DNA of 6,604 nucleotides, taken from the NCBI GenBank assembly GCA_003224135.1, contig QHYO01000541.1, forward strand, positions 5,007-11,610, written 5' to 3'. Numbering within the stretch: position 1 is the stretch's first letter; each line of letters starts with the position of its first letter. The position numbers were made by a program, and so were the translations under genes. Positions 1 through 4,918 of the stretch are shown piece by piece. The stretch is from Acidobacteriota bacterium (lineage in GTDB: Bacteria; Acidobacteriota; Terriglobia; Acidiferrales; UBA7541). The notes under the pieces were generated by a model. It was not told the origin of the DNA and ran no database searches. It saw only the letters and a list, made by a program, of their open reading frames with translations.

Positions 1-719
1 TTCGGGAAGACCAACACTTCTTTCGTGTAAATGCGTGGGATCAGCGGAAACTTTGAAATCGCTGAGTACGGAGGCAGCACTTCGAGCCGATAGTCGAACT
101 GCTGGAAACCGAGCGATTCGAGCGCAGCGATTTTCGCACTGTGTCGGGCCCGAACTCGTGACTGAATGTTTGGATCGGTAACCTCGCTGTATTCTTCCTT
201 GAAGATGCCAACCGAAGCAGGCGGTGAAGTCCCCGGCCGCGATAATATGTGCGCCGGCTGGAAACCCGTCCAGCAGTTCATCACGACGTAGAGCGAAATA
301 AGCCCGATCCAAAAAGAATGCAGCCAGAGGGCGACGACGATGAGTGCGATCGCGCCAAGCAGGCCCAGCATTGCAACCACTTTCAGGCTGCGGGCGCGTC
401 CGAGAACGAACCACAGCACGGCCCTGAGGATCTCGCCCCCGTCTAAGGGGTAAATCGGCAGCAGATTGAAATCGAGCAAGCCGAGGTTTATGGCCAAGAC
501 TGACCACAATAGCGTGTAAGCATGAGGTCCGGTGAGCGTCCATCCGCTGTGCCAAGCCCATATAGTTAGCGCGTAGGAAGCCCCAGCGAGCACGACATTG
601 ACGAGCGGGCCTGCGGCGATGATCCGCAACTCTACGTCATGCAACTGCTGATGAATCTCCCCTCGTGGCCGGCAAATGACCTCGACGCCTGGCTTCCCGA
701 TCGCTGGAAACAAGCTCAC
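1..719 (-). CDS. Site-2 protease (M50) family membrane protein, partial and N-terminally truncated
   Basis: The minus-strand frame is open from about 845 to the left edge. It carries the M50 C-terminal hallmarks: an AAGPLVNVVLAG membrane segment (about 590-630) and a DFNLLPIYPLDGGEILR motif (about 423-473), in which the Asp of LDGG would be the third zinc ligand. Two further hydrophobic segments follow (about 295-390), then a soluble tail cut by the window edge. Site-2 proteases cleave substrates within the membrane using an HExxH motif in an upstream helix. No HExxH is visible: the frame has a stop at 846-848, and the RelE remnant ends only 80 bases before the assumed start. The gene therefore appears to have lost its catalytic N-terminus. 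GTG at 719 is the first plausible start, with no good ribosome binding site. The family is clear from the motif pair; activity is doubtful. Confidence 0.72.
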   Translation of the reverse strand, partial: MSLFPAIGKPGVEVICRPRGEIHQQLHDVELRIIAAGPLVNVVLAGASYALTIWAWHSGWTLTGPHAYTLLWSVLAINLGLLDFNLLPIYPLDGGEILRAVLWFVLGRARSLKVVAMLGLLGAIALIVVALWLHSFWIGLISLYVVMNCWTGFQPAHILSRPGTSPPASVGIFKEEYSEVTDPNIQSRVRARHSAKIAALESLGFQQFDYRLEVLPPYSAISKFPLIPRIYTKEVLVFP

Positions 720-798
720 GCCGCCAGGTGCGAGGCTTTGGAAATATCTCCTCTCGATTCCTGAAAACTGATTTGAGAGGGTCGTTTCAGGCTGCTTA

Positions 799-1063
799 CT
801 AGCGATAGATTTCCTTGCGATGGCCGACGCGAAGGACCAGAACGATCAAGCGGTCGTCTTCGATCTTGCAGATGAGCCGGTAATTGCCTACACGGTATTT
901 CCAGAACTCTCCAAGCCGCGAGCCGTGCAACGCCTCTCCGACGCTGCGCGTCTAGCCTGGCAATTCGTTGATGCAGGAAGTTCAGGATGCGCTTGGCCTG
1001 CGGCGCGTCGAGTTTGCCGAGTTCCCGCTCCACTGACTCAGACAGCTCAACGTTGTAAGCCAC
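799..1063 (-). pseudogene. RelE/ParE-type mRNA-interferase toxin, frameshifted
   Basis: Reading from GTG at 1063 gives a RelE-like N-terminus (AYNVELSESVERELGKLD, then KRILNFLHQRIARLD). After the Asp codon at 950-952 homology moves to another frame, which gives GEALHGSRLGEFW, KYRVGNYRLICKIEDDR and LVLRVGHRKEIYR and stops at 799-801. The two halves make one normal toxin of about 88 residues, so a small indel near 949 has broken it; from memory of relatives, one or two Asp/Pro codons are also missing there. In the original frame translation runs on into unrelated sequence until 716. RelE-family toxins cut mRNA on the ribosome and are neutralised by their antitoxin. The start overlaps the end of the antitoxin gene by 17 bases, the usual coupled arrangement. 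The Arg and Tyr residues of the C-terminal catalytic strand are still encoded, but out of frame. Confidence 0.82.
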
Positions 1064-1271
1064 GCCGCTTCATGACTTGCTTCAAGGGGATCGTCCGCTC
1101 TTCACCGCTGCGGATGCGTTCCAGGGCGCCTTCAGCCAGATACAGATCCTCGATCTCTTCCAGGTGCTCGAGGATGGCTTCACGGACATAGTAGGTCTTG
1201 GTGCGCCCGGTCCGCCGGGCAAGCTTCTCCAGGCGTTTTTCGATGGACTGCGGAAGTCAAATGGCCAGCAT
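1047..1271 (-). pseudogene. RelB-family (ribbon-helix-helix) antitoxin with nonsense codon at position 5
   Basis: The frame reads MLAI, then TGA (1257-1259), then LPQSIEKRLEKLARRTGRTK and YYVREAILEHLEEIEDLYLAE, ending in KQVMKRRGLQR and TGA at 1047. This is a textbook RelB-type antitoxin of about 74 codons. The N-terminal strand and two helices form the ribbon-helix-helix DNA-binding dimer, and the C-terminal part wraps the toxin. Family members have Arg where the stop falls (MLAIRLPQS), so a single CGA-to-TGA change explains it. No good internal start follows that would restore the DNA-binding strand. The gene directly precedes and overlaps the RelE-like toxin remnant, and a palindrome just upstream is a candidate autoregulatory operator. 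With the toxin frameshifted too, the module looks dead rather than uncontrolled. Confidence 0.82.
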
Positions 1272-1282
1272 AACTACCTCGC

Positions 1283-1294
1283 TATACAAGTATA
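1283..1294. promoter_or_regulatory. Candidate operator of the relBE-like module
   Basis: TATACAAGTATA is an inverted repeat (TATAC/GTATA with a 2-base centre) lying 11 bases upstream of the antitoxin ATG at 1271. Ribbon-helix-helix antitoxins commonly bind short palindromes overlapping their own promoter, and this sequence could also serve as part of a -10 region. The palindrome is seen directly; its operator role is inferred. Confidence 0.45.
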
Positions 1295-1539
1295 TCGCGA
1301 CGCTGACCGTGGGCCGCGAACAACGCTGCGCATGCTGATTGACGAGACTCGGCTCGTGATCGTCGTGGAAGGGACAGAGGCCTTGAGTTGCACCCCGCGC
1401 GCCTCGGCCAGACGCTCCATGGCGATTACCTTCCGCAAGATGCGGTTTACGTAGCGCTCACGAAATGCGGGATCAACTCCCCGGCGCCCTCGTCCCGCAG
1501 CCGACCCCCAGGTTTGCGACGATCTGGATACAATAGGTC
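1295..1539. other. Divergent intergenic region with uncertain coding debris
   Basis: No intact gene lies between the antitoxin and the HD hydrolase. The minus frame over about 1390-1475 reads DPAFRERYVNRILRKVIAME and then RLAEARGVQLK, which looks like the end of a real protein. The plus frame over about 1310-1375 reads DRGPRTTLRMLIDETRLVIV. Neither has a credible start or a recognised family. Both are most simply read as fragments joined by past rearrangement. Confidence 0.3.
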
Positions 1540-2178
1540 ATGGAAAATCCCGTCCAGCTGACACGTCGCTTCACCCTGGCCGTGGATTACGCACGTCAAG
1601 TTCACGTCAGCCTTCGCAAGGGGACTCAAGTGCCGTATATGGCGCACCTGCTGGGTGTCGCCTCGCTCGTGCTTGGAGAAACAGGGCATGTACCGTTCCC
1701 CGTGACTGAAGACATGGCAATCGCAGCACTCCTGCACGACGCCGTGGAAGACGAGGGTGGCCTGCCACGGCTGCGCGATATTGAAGCCAAGTTCGGGAAC
1801 AAAGTCGCAAAAATAGTTGAGGGTTGCACTGATAGCTTCGTGGAGTACCCTGACAAGAAACAGGAATGGGAAGAGCGGAAGTCTTCCTATATCGAACGGC
1901 TATGGAACGAGCCACCTGAGACTTTACTGGTCTCCGTTGCGGACAAACTGTACAACGCTCGTGCAATTTTGAAGGAGTACAGACAAATCGGTTCGGAGGT
2001 CTGGAGCCGGTTCAAGCGAGGACGCAAGCAGCAGCTGTGGTATTTCGACGAACTCATCAAAGTCTACGAAGAGAGATGCTCGACCTGGCAAGTAGTGCAA
2101 GAACTCAAACGAACTGTCAAAGAACTCGCCCAGATTTCCGCAACAGACAAAATTTCGGAACCTGGACAAACCACTTAG
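1540..2178 (+). CDS. HD-domain hydrolase, (p)ppGpp hydrolase/MESH1-like (HD_4)
   Basis: This is a 212-residue single-domain protein. The metal-binding HD signature is complete: H36 in YMAHLLGVASLVL, H66-D67 with the following E70-D71 in LLHDAVEDEGG, and D135-K136 with N139 in VADKLYNARAIL. A WSRF motif and an aromatic-rich helix (QLWYFDELIKVYE) follow, as in stand-alone HD_4 proteins. The arrangement matches the hydrolase half of RelA/SpoT enzymes and the small MESH1-type hydrolases, which remove pyrophosphate from ppGpp or act on related nucleotides. There is no synthetase or TGS domain. The protein is expected to be cytosolic. The ATG at 1540 fits the domain start, with only a weak ribosome binding site (AGGT). 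It is the only clearly intact plus-strand gene and ends tail-to-tail, with overlap, against a decayed minus-strand gene. Substrate identity is inferred from the family. Confidence 0.87.
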   Translation: MENPVQLTRRFTLAVDYARQVHVSLRKGTQVPYMAHLLGVASLVLGETGHVPFPVTEDMAIAALLHDAVEDEGGLPRLRDIEAKFGNKVAKIVEGCTDSFVEYPDKKQEWEERKSSYIERLWNEPPETLLVSVADKLYNARAILKEYRQIGSEVWSRFKRGRKQQLWYFDELIKVYEERCSTWQVVQELKRTVKELAQISATDKISEPGQTT

Positions 2179-2421
2179 AATTTGGCCCCGATGCCCTCAA
2201 TCTGTTGACGTAGATACCGGCGCTCTGCGCAGTATATGAAATCGAAAGCATGCTGGTAGACCTGCTCCTGTGGAATCGAGAGTCGCGAGCGCTGCAAGAA
2301 ATATTCAAGCGATTCGGGTGTCGTATGATTCCGTGCGCGGCGCCAGGGGGCAGCTCACTGGCATTCACGCGGTAGAAAAAAAACTGCACGAAAGTCTTGT
2401 TCCGCCTTCGTTCTTATCGAA
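2175..2421 (-). pseudogene. Frameshifted 3' end of an unrecognised protein
   Basis: Three minus-strand frames read in succession as protein-like sequence: VAFDKNEG (about 2398-2424), then NKTFVQFFFYRVNASELPPG (about 2345-2401), then RARNHTTPESLEYFLQRS and IPQEQVYQHAFDFIYCAERR, ending IEGIGAKF with a TAA at 2175-2177. Each joint needs a -1 shift: a stop at 2414-2416 blocks the middle frame upstream, and one at 2355-2357 blocks the last. The best explanation is one gene with two single-base deletions and a lost N-terminus. I do not recognise the family. The aromatic, charged composition suggests a cytosolic protein. Its stop overlaps the HD gene's stop on the other strand, so the two are convergent. 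It lies directly downstream of the immunity-like gene and could have belonged to the same toxin/immunity array. Confidence 0.45.
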
Positions 2422-2468
2422 CGCCACGACAGAAGCGCTCTGGCGTTAAGGCTGTGCCATCAGACTGG

Positions 2469-2768
2469 CTAATGACTTTTTGACGCTCGCCGAAAAGCCA
2501 AGAAATCCAGCATTTCCTGGTCGTATTTGTCTATTGACAAGCAAAACTCTTCGATTATATAGCCCTCGGGGAAGTCCGCGATTACCTCCGCTCCGACAGA
2601 CTGGATACGCTCGATATCTTCTTCCGTAACATCGCCGGTCACATACGCCTTGATCTTAATGTTCGTCTGACTCAGACCGCACGTAACCGATACGAGTCGG
2701 TTCGTGACTTCATCGAGTAACGCTCGTTGAATGGACAGTTTTAACGATACCAATTCATCGTTCGTCAT
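2469..2768 (-). CDS. Putative immunity protein for the adjacent Ntox50-type toxin
   Basis: This is an intact 99-residue ORF. Its ATG overlaps the stop of the toxin fragment (ATGA, 4 bases), so the two were translationally coupled. The sequence has the small acidic alpha/beta character common in immunity proteins: LKLSIQRALLDEVTNRLVSV, then an IKIKAYVTGDVTEEDIERI segment, then VGAEVIADFPEG and a C-terminal helix. From memory, similar small proteins (SIQRALLG followed by ...SEED...ADFPE) sit beside secreted toxins in many bacteria. Such proteins bind and block the cognate toxin in the cytoplasm, protecting the producer and its kin. The role here rests on position, size and that resemblance. Since the toxin is truncated, this may be an orphan immunity gene kept against siblings or competitors. 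No separate promoter is evident. Confidence 0.65.
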   Translation of the reverse strand: MTNDELVSLKLSIQRALLDEVTNRLVSVTCGLSQTNIKIKAYVTGDVTEEDIERIQSVGAEVIADFPEGYIIEEFCLSIDKYDQEMLDFLAFRRASKSH

Positions 2769-2977
2769 GGCTTCGCCGGTACGATGTGGATGCCGTTCTT
2801 TGAGTAATTGATGATTCCTTTAGTCGTTGGCGTACTGACGCCAGTTTTTGGATCCGCGTATTTCCCGATTACTTTTCCGAAGTCGACGCGCTCCTTGAAG
2901 CCAGGTTGTCCTCTAGGAACGTTGTTAACTGGCTGACCTGTTCCTGCTTTCTGTGCGAACCTCGCAGGTAACTCCGC
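2765..2977 (-). pseudogene. Polymorphic toxin type 50 (Ntox50) C-terminal fragment
   Basis: The frame is open from just after a TAA at 2978-2980 down to TGA at 2765. It reads ELPARFAQKAGTGQPVNNV, then GFKERVDFGKVIGKYADP, then KTGVSTPTTKGIINYSKNG and IHIVPAKP. The block KER..FGKVIG.Y.DP.TG..PTT.GIIHYSK.G.HIVPA.P is what I know as the C-terminal half of the Ntox50 domain, a predicted BECR-fold ribonuclease carried as the tip of polymorphic secreted toxins. The N-terminal half of that domain, with its conserved KQ..HI..T.NY-type block, is missing, and so is any delivery region (RHS, filamentous or LXG). There is no start codon in frame. The upstream sequence instead belongs to a different small ORF in another frame, which implies a recombination junction near 2970. 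An ATGA overlap couples the fragment to the immunity-like gene. Confidence 0.7.
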
Positions 2978-3053
2978 TTAATTTATTCTGCAACTGACTC
3001 AACTCTTTTTCGAGCTTTCGTTCTTCACGCTTGATTGCCGCTAGTAGGTCCAT
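2925..3053 (-). CDS. Small coiled-coil ORF, C-terminus replaced by toxin-derived sequence
   Basis: The ATG at 3053 has a strong ribosome binding site (GGAGG six bases upstream). The first 29 residues (MDLLAAIKREERKLEKEL, then SQLQNKLSGV) form a highly charged helix with coiled-coil spacing. I recall this N-terminus from short acidobacterial hypothetical proteins of roughly 60-80 residues that continue with a basic tail. Here the frame continues only as TCEVRTESRNRSAS to a TAA at 2925. That last part overprints the toxin fragment in a different frame, so it is probably not native sequence. The gene is thus likely truncated by the same rearrangement that brought in the toxin piece. Its start region carries one copy of the 37-bp repeat. 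Function unknown. Confidence 0.55.
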   Translation of the reverse strand: MDLLAAIKREERKLEKELSQLQNKLSGVTCEVRTESRNRSAS

Positions 3054-3067
3054 GAATCCTCCGAGAC

Positions 3068-3104
3068 GGAATCTATTCTAGTCAGGAGGCGATGCGCCAG
3101 ATGT
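3068..3104 (-). repeat. 37-bp dispersed element, copy 1, upstream of the 3053 start
   Basis: Positions 3068-3076 (ggaatctat) and 3086-3104 (gaggcgatgcgccagatgt) recur identically and at the same spacing at 4803-4839; 31 of 37 positions match overall. The core contains an inverted repeat GGCG-ATG-CGCC. The element lies 14 bases upstream of a minus-strand ATG, in the promoter or leader position. Confidence 0.65.
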
Positions 3105-3211
3105 ACCCCCGAAGTGAAGTTCCTTGATTGACAGACAGACACTTGTGCATGGAGGGCTAAATGTCAGTTGCACGGGGAGGTCGCAGGATCGAAGCCCCGC
3201 CAGGAGCCCAA

Positions 3212-3523
3212 CTAATATGGGCGTGATTGGAAACGTCCGGCGTCTCGGCTGAAGCGAGTTCTTTCGCGGTTCACTAGCAATTCGTAATTACCATCCGGCA
3301 ATCTATCTGTTACATCAGATTCCACAACTTGGCGTGCTCGTTCGGCGAGCGGCTGAGTCAATCGCGACACTTCGTCTGGGTGACGCTGTTGAAACTCCTC
3401 CAGCCACCGAAACCAATCGTTGCTTCCGACTATAGGCCGTTCCGCCAATGAAAGGAGGAAGTACTCCTTAACCAACAGTCGATCTGTCGTTTTCGACACG
3501 GAAGGACTTAGTGAGGGAACCAA
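3212..3523 (-). CDS. Hypothetical protein, unrecognised
   Basis: This ORF of up to 103 codons starts at TTG 3523, eight bases after the stop of the upstream membrane-protein gene, or at GTG 3499. Neither start has a clear ribosome binding site. The frame is open further upstream to about 3590 but holds no better start. The sequence looks like a real soluble protein: LLVKEYFLLSLAERPIVGSN, then DWFRWLEEFQQRHPDEVSRL, then a helix LAERARQVVESDVTD and a DGNYELLVNRERTRF end. It has no signal peptide, membrane segment or motif I can assign. Its spacing suggests co-transcription with the membrane protein (3532-3996). A frameshifted continuation of that protein is possible but not favoured, because the membrane protein has a natural low-complexity end. 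Confidence 0.5.
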   Translation of the reverse strand: MVPSLSPSVSKTTDRLLVKEYFLLSLAERPIVGSNDWFRWLEEFQQRHPDEVSRLTQPLAERARQVVESDVTDRLPDGNYELLVNRERTRFSRDAGRFQSRPY

Positions 3524-3531
3524 AATTTTAC

Positions 3532-3996
3532 TTATAGGCCGAACATGGAGTTGACCCCGGCACGCGGGGCCTCGGAAGAAGGCGCTCGACGTTCAAGCGC
3601 AGGAAGTGACGCCTGCTGGGCGGCTGGCGGCAGAGTCACAGGCTGTTGCACGGCGGGCTGATCCGAGGCGGACAGAGCCGCAGCACTGATAGTTGCGACG
3701 CTTGGAGTAGCAGTGGTTGGTTGGGCAGCAAGCTGCTGGAGATAGGCAATGTCGCGAGGCTCTTCTGTGCCCGGCTGAACGGCGGGAAATGACAGATTCA
3801 TTTGATGCTCCATTGCGCTGGCGATGCGGTGCAACTGCCAGATGAGCTTTTCGAGTTCTTTCGAACGGCCAAGGTTCAAGTTGCGGTCCCACAGAAAGCG
3901 GATGGACAACACCACGAGAATAGGCAGGCCGATGGCCAGTGTGGCGAGAACGATGTTGAAGAACAGCGAGTCGAGGGCAGTGAAGGATTGAATCAT
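3532..3996 (-). CDS. Single-pass membrane protein with Pro/Ala/Gln-rich tail
   Basis: The start is set at ATG 3996 because GGAGG lies six bases upstream; a longer frame to 4056 lacks such a site. The 154-residue product begins MIQSFTALDSLFFN and has one strong membrane helix (about residues 10-33, IVLATLAIGLPILVVLSIRF). A basic stretch (RNLNLGRSKE) follows, predicting a cytoplasmic C-terminal side. Next is an amphipathic helix, KELEKLIWQLHRIASAMEHQ, that could form a coiled coil. The last 80 or so residues are rich in Ala, Pro, Gln, Ser and Thr, resemble a disordered linker, and end NSMFGL. I recognise no family. It may anchor or scaffold something at the membrane. The ORF downstream begins within eight bases, so an operon is likely. 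Confidence 0.65.
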   Translation of the reverse strand: MIQSFTALDSLFFNIVLATLAIGLPILVVLSIRFLWDRNLNLGRSKELEKLIWQLHRIASAMEHQMNLSFPAVQPGTEEPRDIAYLQQLAAQPTTATPSVATISAAALSASDQPAVQQPVTLPPAAQQASLPALERRAPSSEAPRAGVNSMFGL

Positions 3997-4116
3997 TGGC
4001 AGCCTCCAAATGCAGGCTTCTGCGGGCAGGATACAGCAGCGCGGCAGTGATGACAAACGAATCGATCTCAGGGCAAGCGGTGAAACATCAGTTGGACGGG
4101 AAGTTTGTTTCGACGC

Positions 4117-4344
4117 TTAAGCAGCGGCACTCGAAGCGAGTTTCCGCCCGGCTTTCATGCCGCCTTGCTTCTTGGACACTCGCCCTGCCATAAAGAGAAG
4201 GTTCCTGTCGCCTTGGCTCATTTTGGCAAGCAAAGGCAGAAGTTTCCTCATCAACAATGCCCCGGATCGAGACGATTCCAACGAATCCTCCGTGCTGCAT
4301 TTTGCGGACCTAGGCAGAGCGGGCGGCTGGTCACCATCAAACAT
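4117..4344 (-). CDS. Small ORF resembling the C-terminus of an HTH-type regulator; possible remnant
   Basis: The part that looks genuine is the second half: MRKLLPLLAKMSQGDRNLL, then FMAGRVSKKQGGMKAGRKLA, ending at 4117. From memory, the pattern LLxLLxKMxxxDRxLLxxMAxKMxKK closes many acidobacterial and related helix-turn-helix (XRE-like) regulators, where it packs as a pair of helices after the DNA-binding domain. No helix-turn-helix motif is visible upstream: the first 31 residues (from ATG 4344, MFDGDQPPALPRSAK...) look non-native, and the frame continues open upstream without a credible start. ATG at 4251 is an alternative start giving about 44 residues. Neither start has a strong ribosome binding site. 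I therefore favour a truncated regulator. The rest of 3997-4419 shows nothing I can assign. Confidence 0.35.
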   Translation of the reverse strand: MFDGDQPPALPRSAKCSTEDSLESSRSGALLMRKLLPLLAKMSQGDRNLLFMAGRVSKKQGGMKAGRKLASSAAA

Positions 4345-4419
4345 CAGTTGATCGCAGTGGCTACTCCCTCGTTTCGGATTTCTACGCCGATATTTTCCCG
4401 GCAGAGTTTTGGCTTGGGT

Positions 4420-4764
4420 TTATTTTTGCTCTTGACCGTACATGCTGAACTTGTAGATGAAGGTTGTATCTTCGCGGTGCCCGTCTACTGTGAAGCGCAC
4501 TGTTCCCACAACGCTAGAGCCGGACCCGCATGCGCTGGTGTATTTGCAACTTTGCGCGGTCGCTTGAACTGATGTTCCAAACACCGGGATTTTGTCCGGG
4601 CGCTTGTAAAAGAAAACGTTGATATATCCAGTCTGGTTTTTGCAGATGCAGTCGGCCTCAAAGGGGCGATCTTGCGCTCTTGCAGTTGGTGGCGAACTCA
4701 ACGGTATTGACGACGCCAGCAGCAGAACCACAAAGAGCGACAGCAAGGCAGCACTCCACTTCAT
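4420..4764 (-). CDS. Small secreted four-cysteine protein, unknown function
   Basis: ATG at 4764 is chosen over an open frame reaching 5124 because AAGGAG lies nine bases upstream and a signal peptide begins right there: MKWS, a hydrophobic core (AALLSLFVVLLLASSIPL), and a likely cleavage after A30 in TARA-QD. The mature part is about 84 residues with four cysteines, C39, C41, C73 and C79, which could form two disulphides in the periplasm or outside the cell. It is rich in beta-prone stretches (GYINVFFYKRPDKIPVFG, VVGTVRFTVDGHREDTTFIY) and ends MYGQEQK. I recognise no family; a small beta-sandwich-like fold is a guess. A copy of the 37-bp element lies 38 bases upstream. It has no close codirectional partner: the neighbours are the DUF5677-like pair upstream and a regulator-like remnant downstream. 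Confidence 0.72.
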   Translation of the reverse strand: MKWSAALLSLFVVLLLASSIPLSSPPTARAQDRPFEADCICKNQTGYINVFFYKRPDKIPVFGTSVQATAQSCKYTSACGSGSSVVGTVRFTVDGHREDTTFIYKFSMYGQEQK

Positions 4765-4802
4765 TTGAAGTCTCCTTCCGTGGTGCGATTCGAGACCATG
4801 GA

Positions 4803-4839
4803 GGAATCTATCCCAAACTAGAGGCGATGCGCCAGATGT
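4803..4839 (-). repeat. 37-bp dispersed element, copy 2, upstream of the 4764 start
   Basis: This is the second copy of the element at 3068-3104, in the same orientation relative to a minus-strand gene start (38 bases upstream of ATG 4764). The 19-base core gaggcgatgcgccagatgt (4821-4839) and the flanking ggaatctat (4803-4811) are identical. The 9 bases between are mostly different (3 of 9 match), as if the two blocks are under constraint and the spacer is not. Confidence 0.65.
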
Positions 4840-4918
4840 GCCAAGTGTTCGTTGATTGGAAAGAGCCGGAAGAGCACGGGCCGATGTTTCAGCCGTGCAT
4901 GAAGCGATTTGAGTAAGG

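Noticed and set aside
820..1454. Plus-strand open frames over the toxin-antitoxin region
   Set aside because: They are antisense to the clearly recognisable RelE/RelB sequences on the minus strand and show no family resemblance.
1607..2169. Minus-strand open frames under the HD hydrolase
   Set aside because: The plus-strand frame has an unambiguous HD-family sequence; the others are shadows.
4105..4572. Plus-strand open frame of 155 codons
   Set aside because: Antisense to the regulator-like remnant and the secreted protein; Arg/Ser/Pro-rich, with no motif or ribosome binding site.
4821..4848. Sigma-54 promoter reading of TTGGCACATCTGGCGC upstream of 4764 (minus strand)
   Set aside because: The -12 element is not TTGC, and copy 1 of the repeat lacks the GGCAC part, so the match is likely chance.
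4680..4916. Plus-strand ORF ending in a plausible sequence (EAMRQMCQVFVDWKEPEEHG)
   Set aside because: Its first half is antisense to the signal peptide of the secreted protein. The end looks protein-like, but it spans the repeat element and has no start of its own. It may be a relic, with too little support to call.
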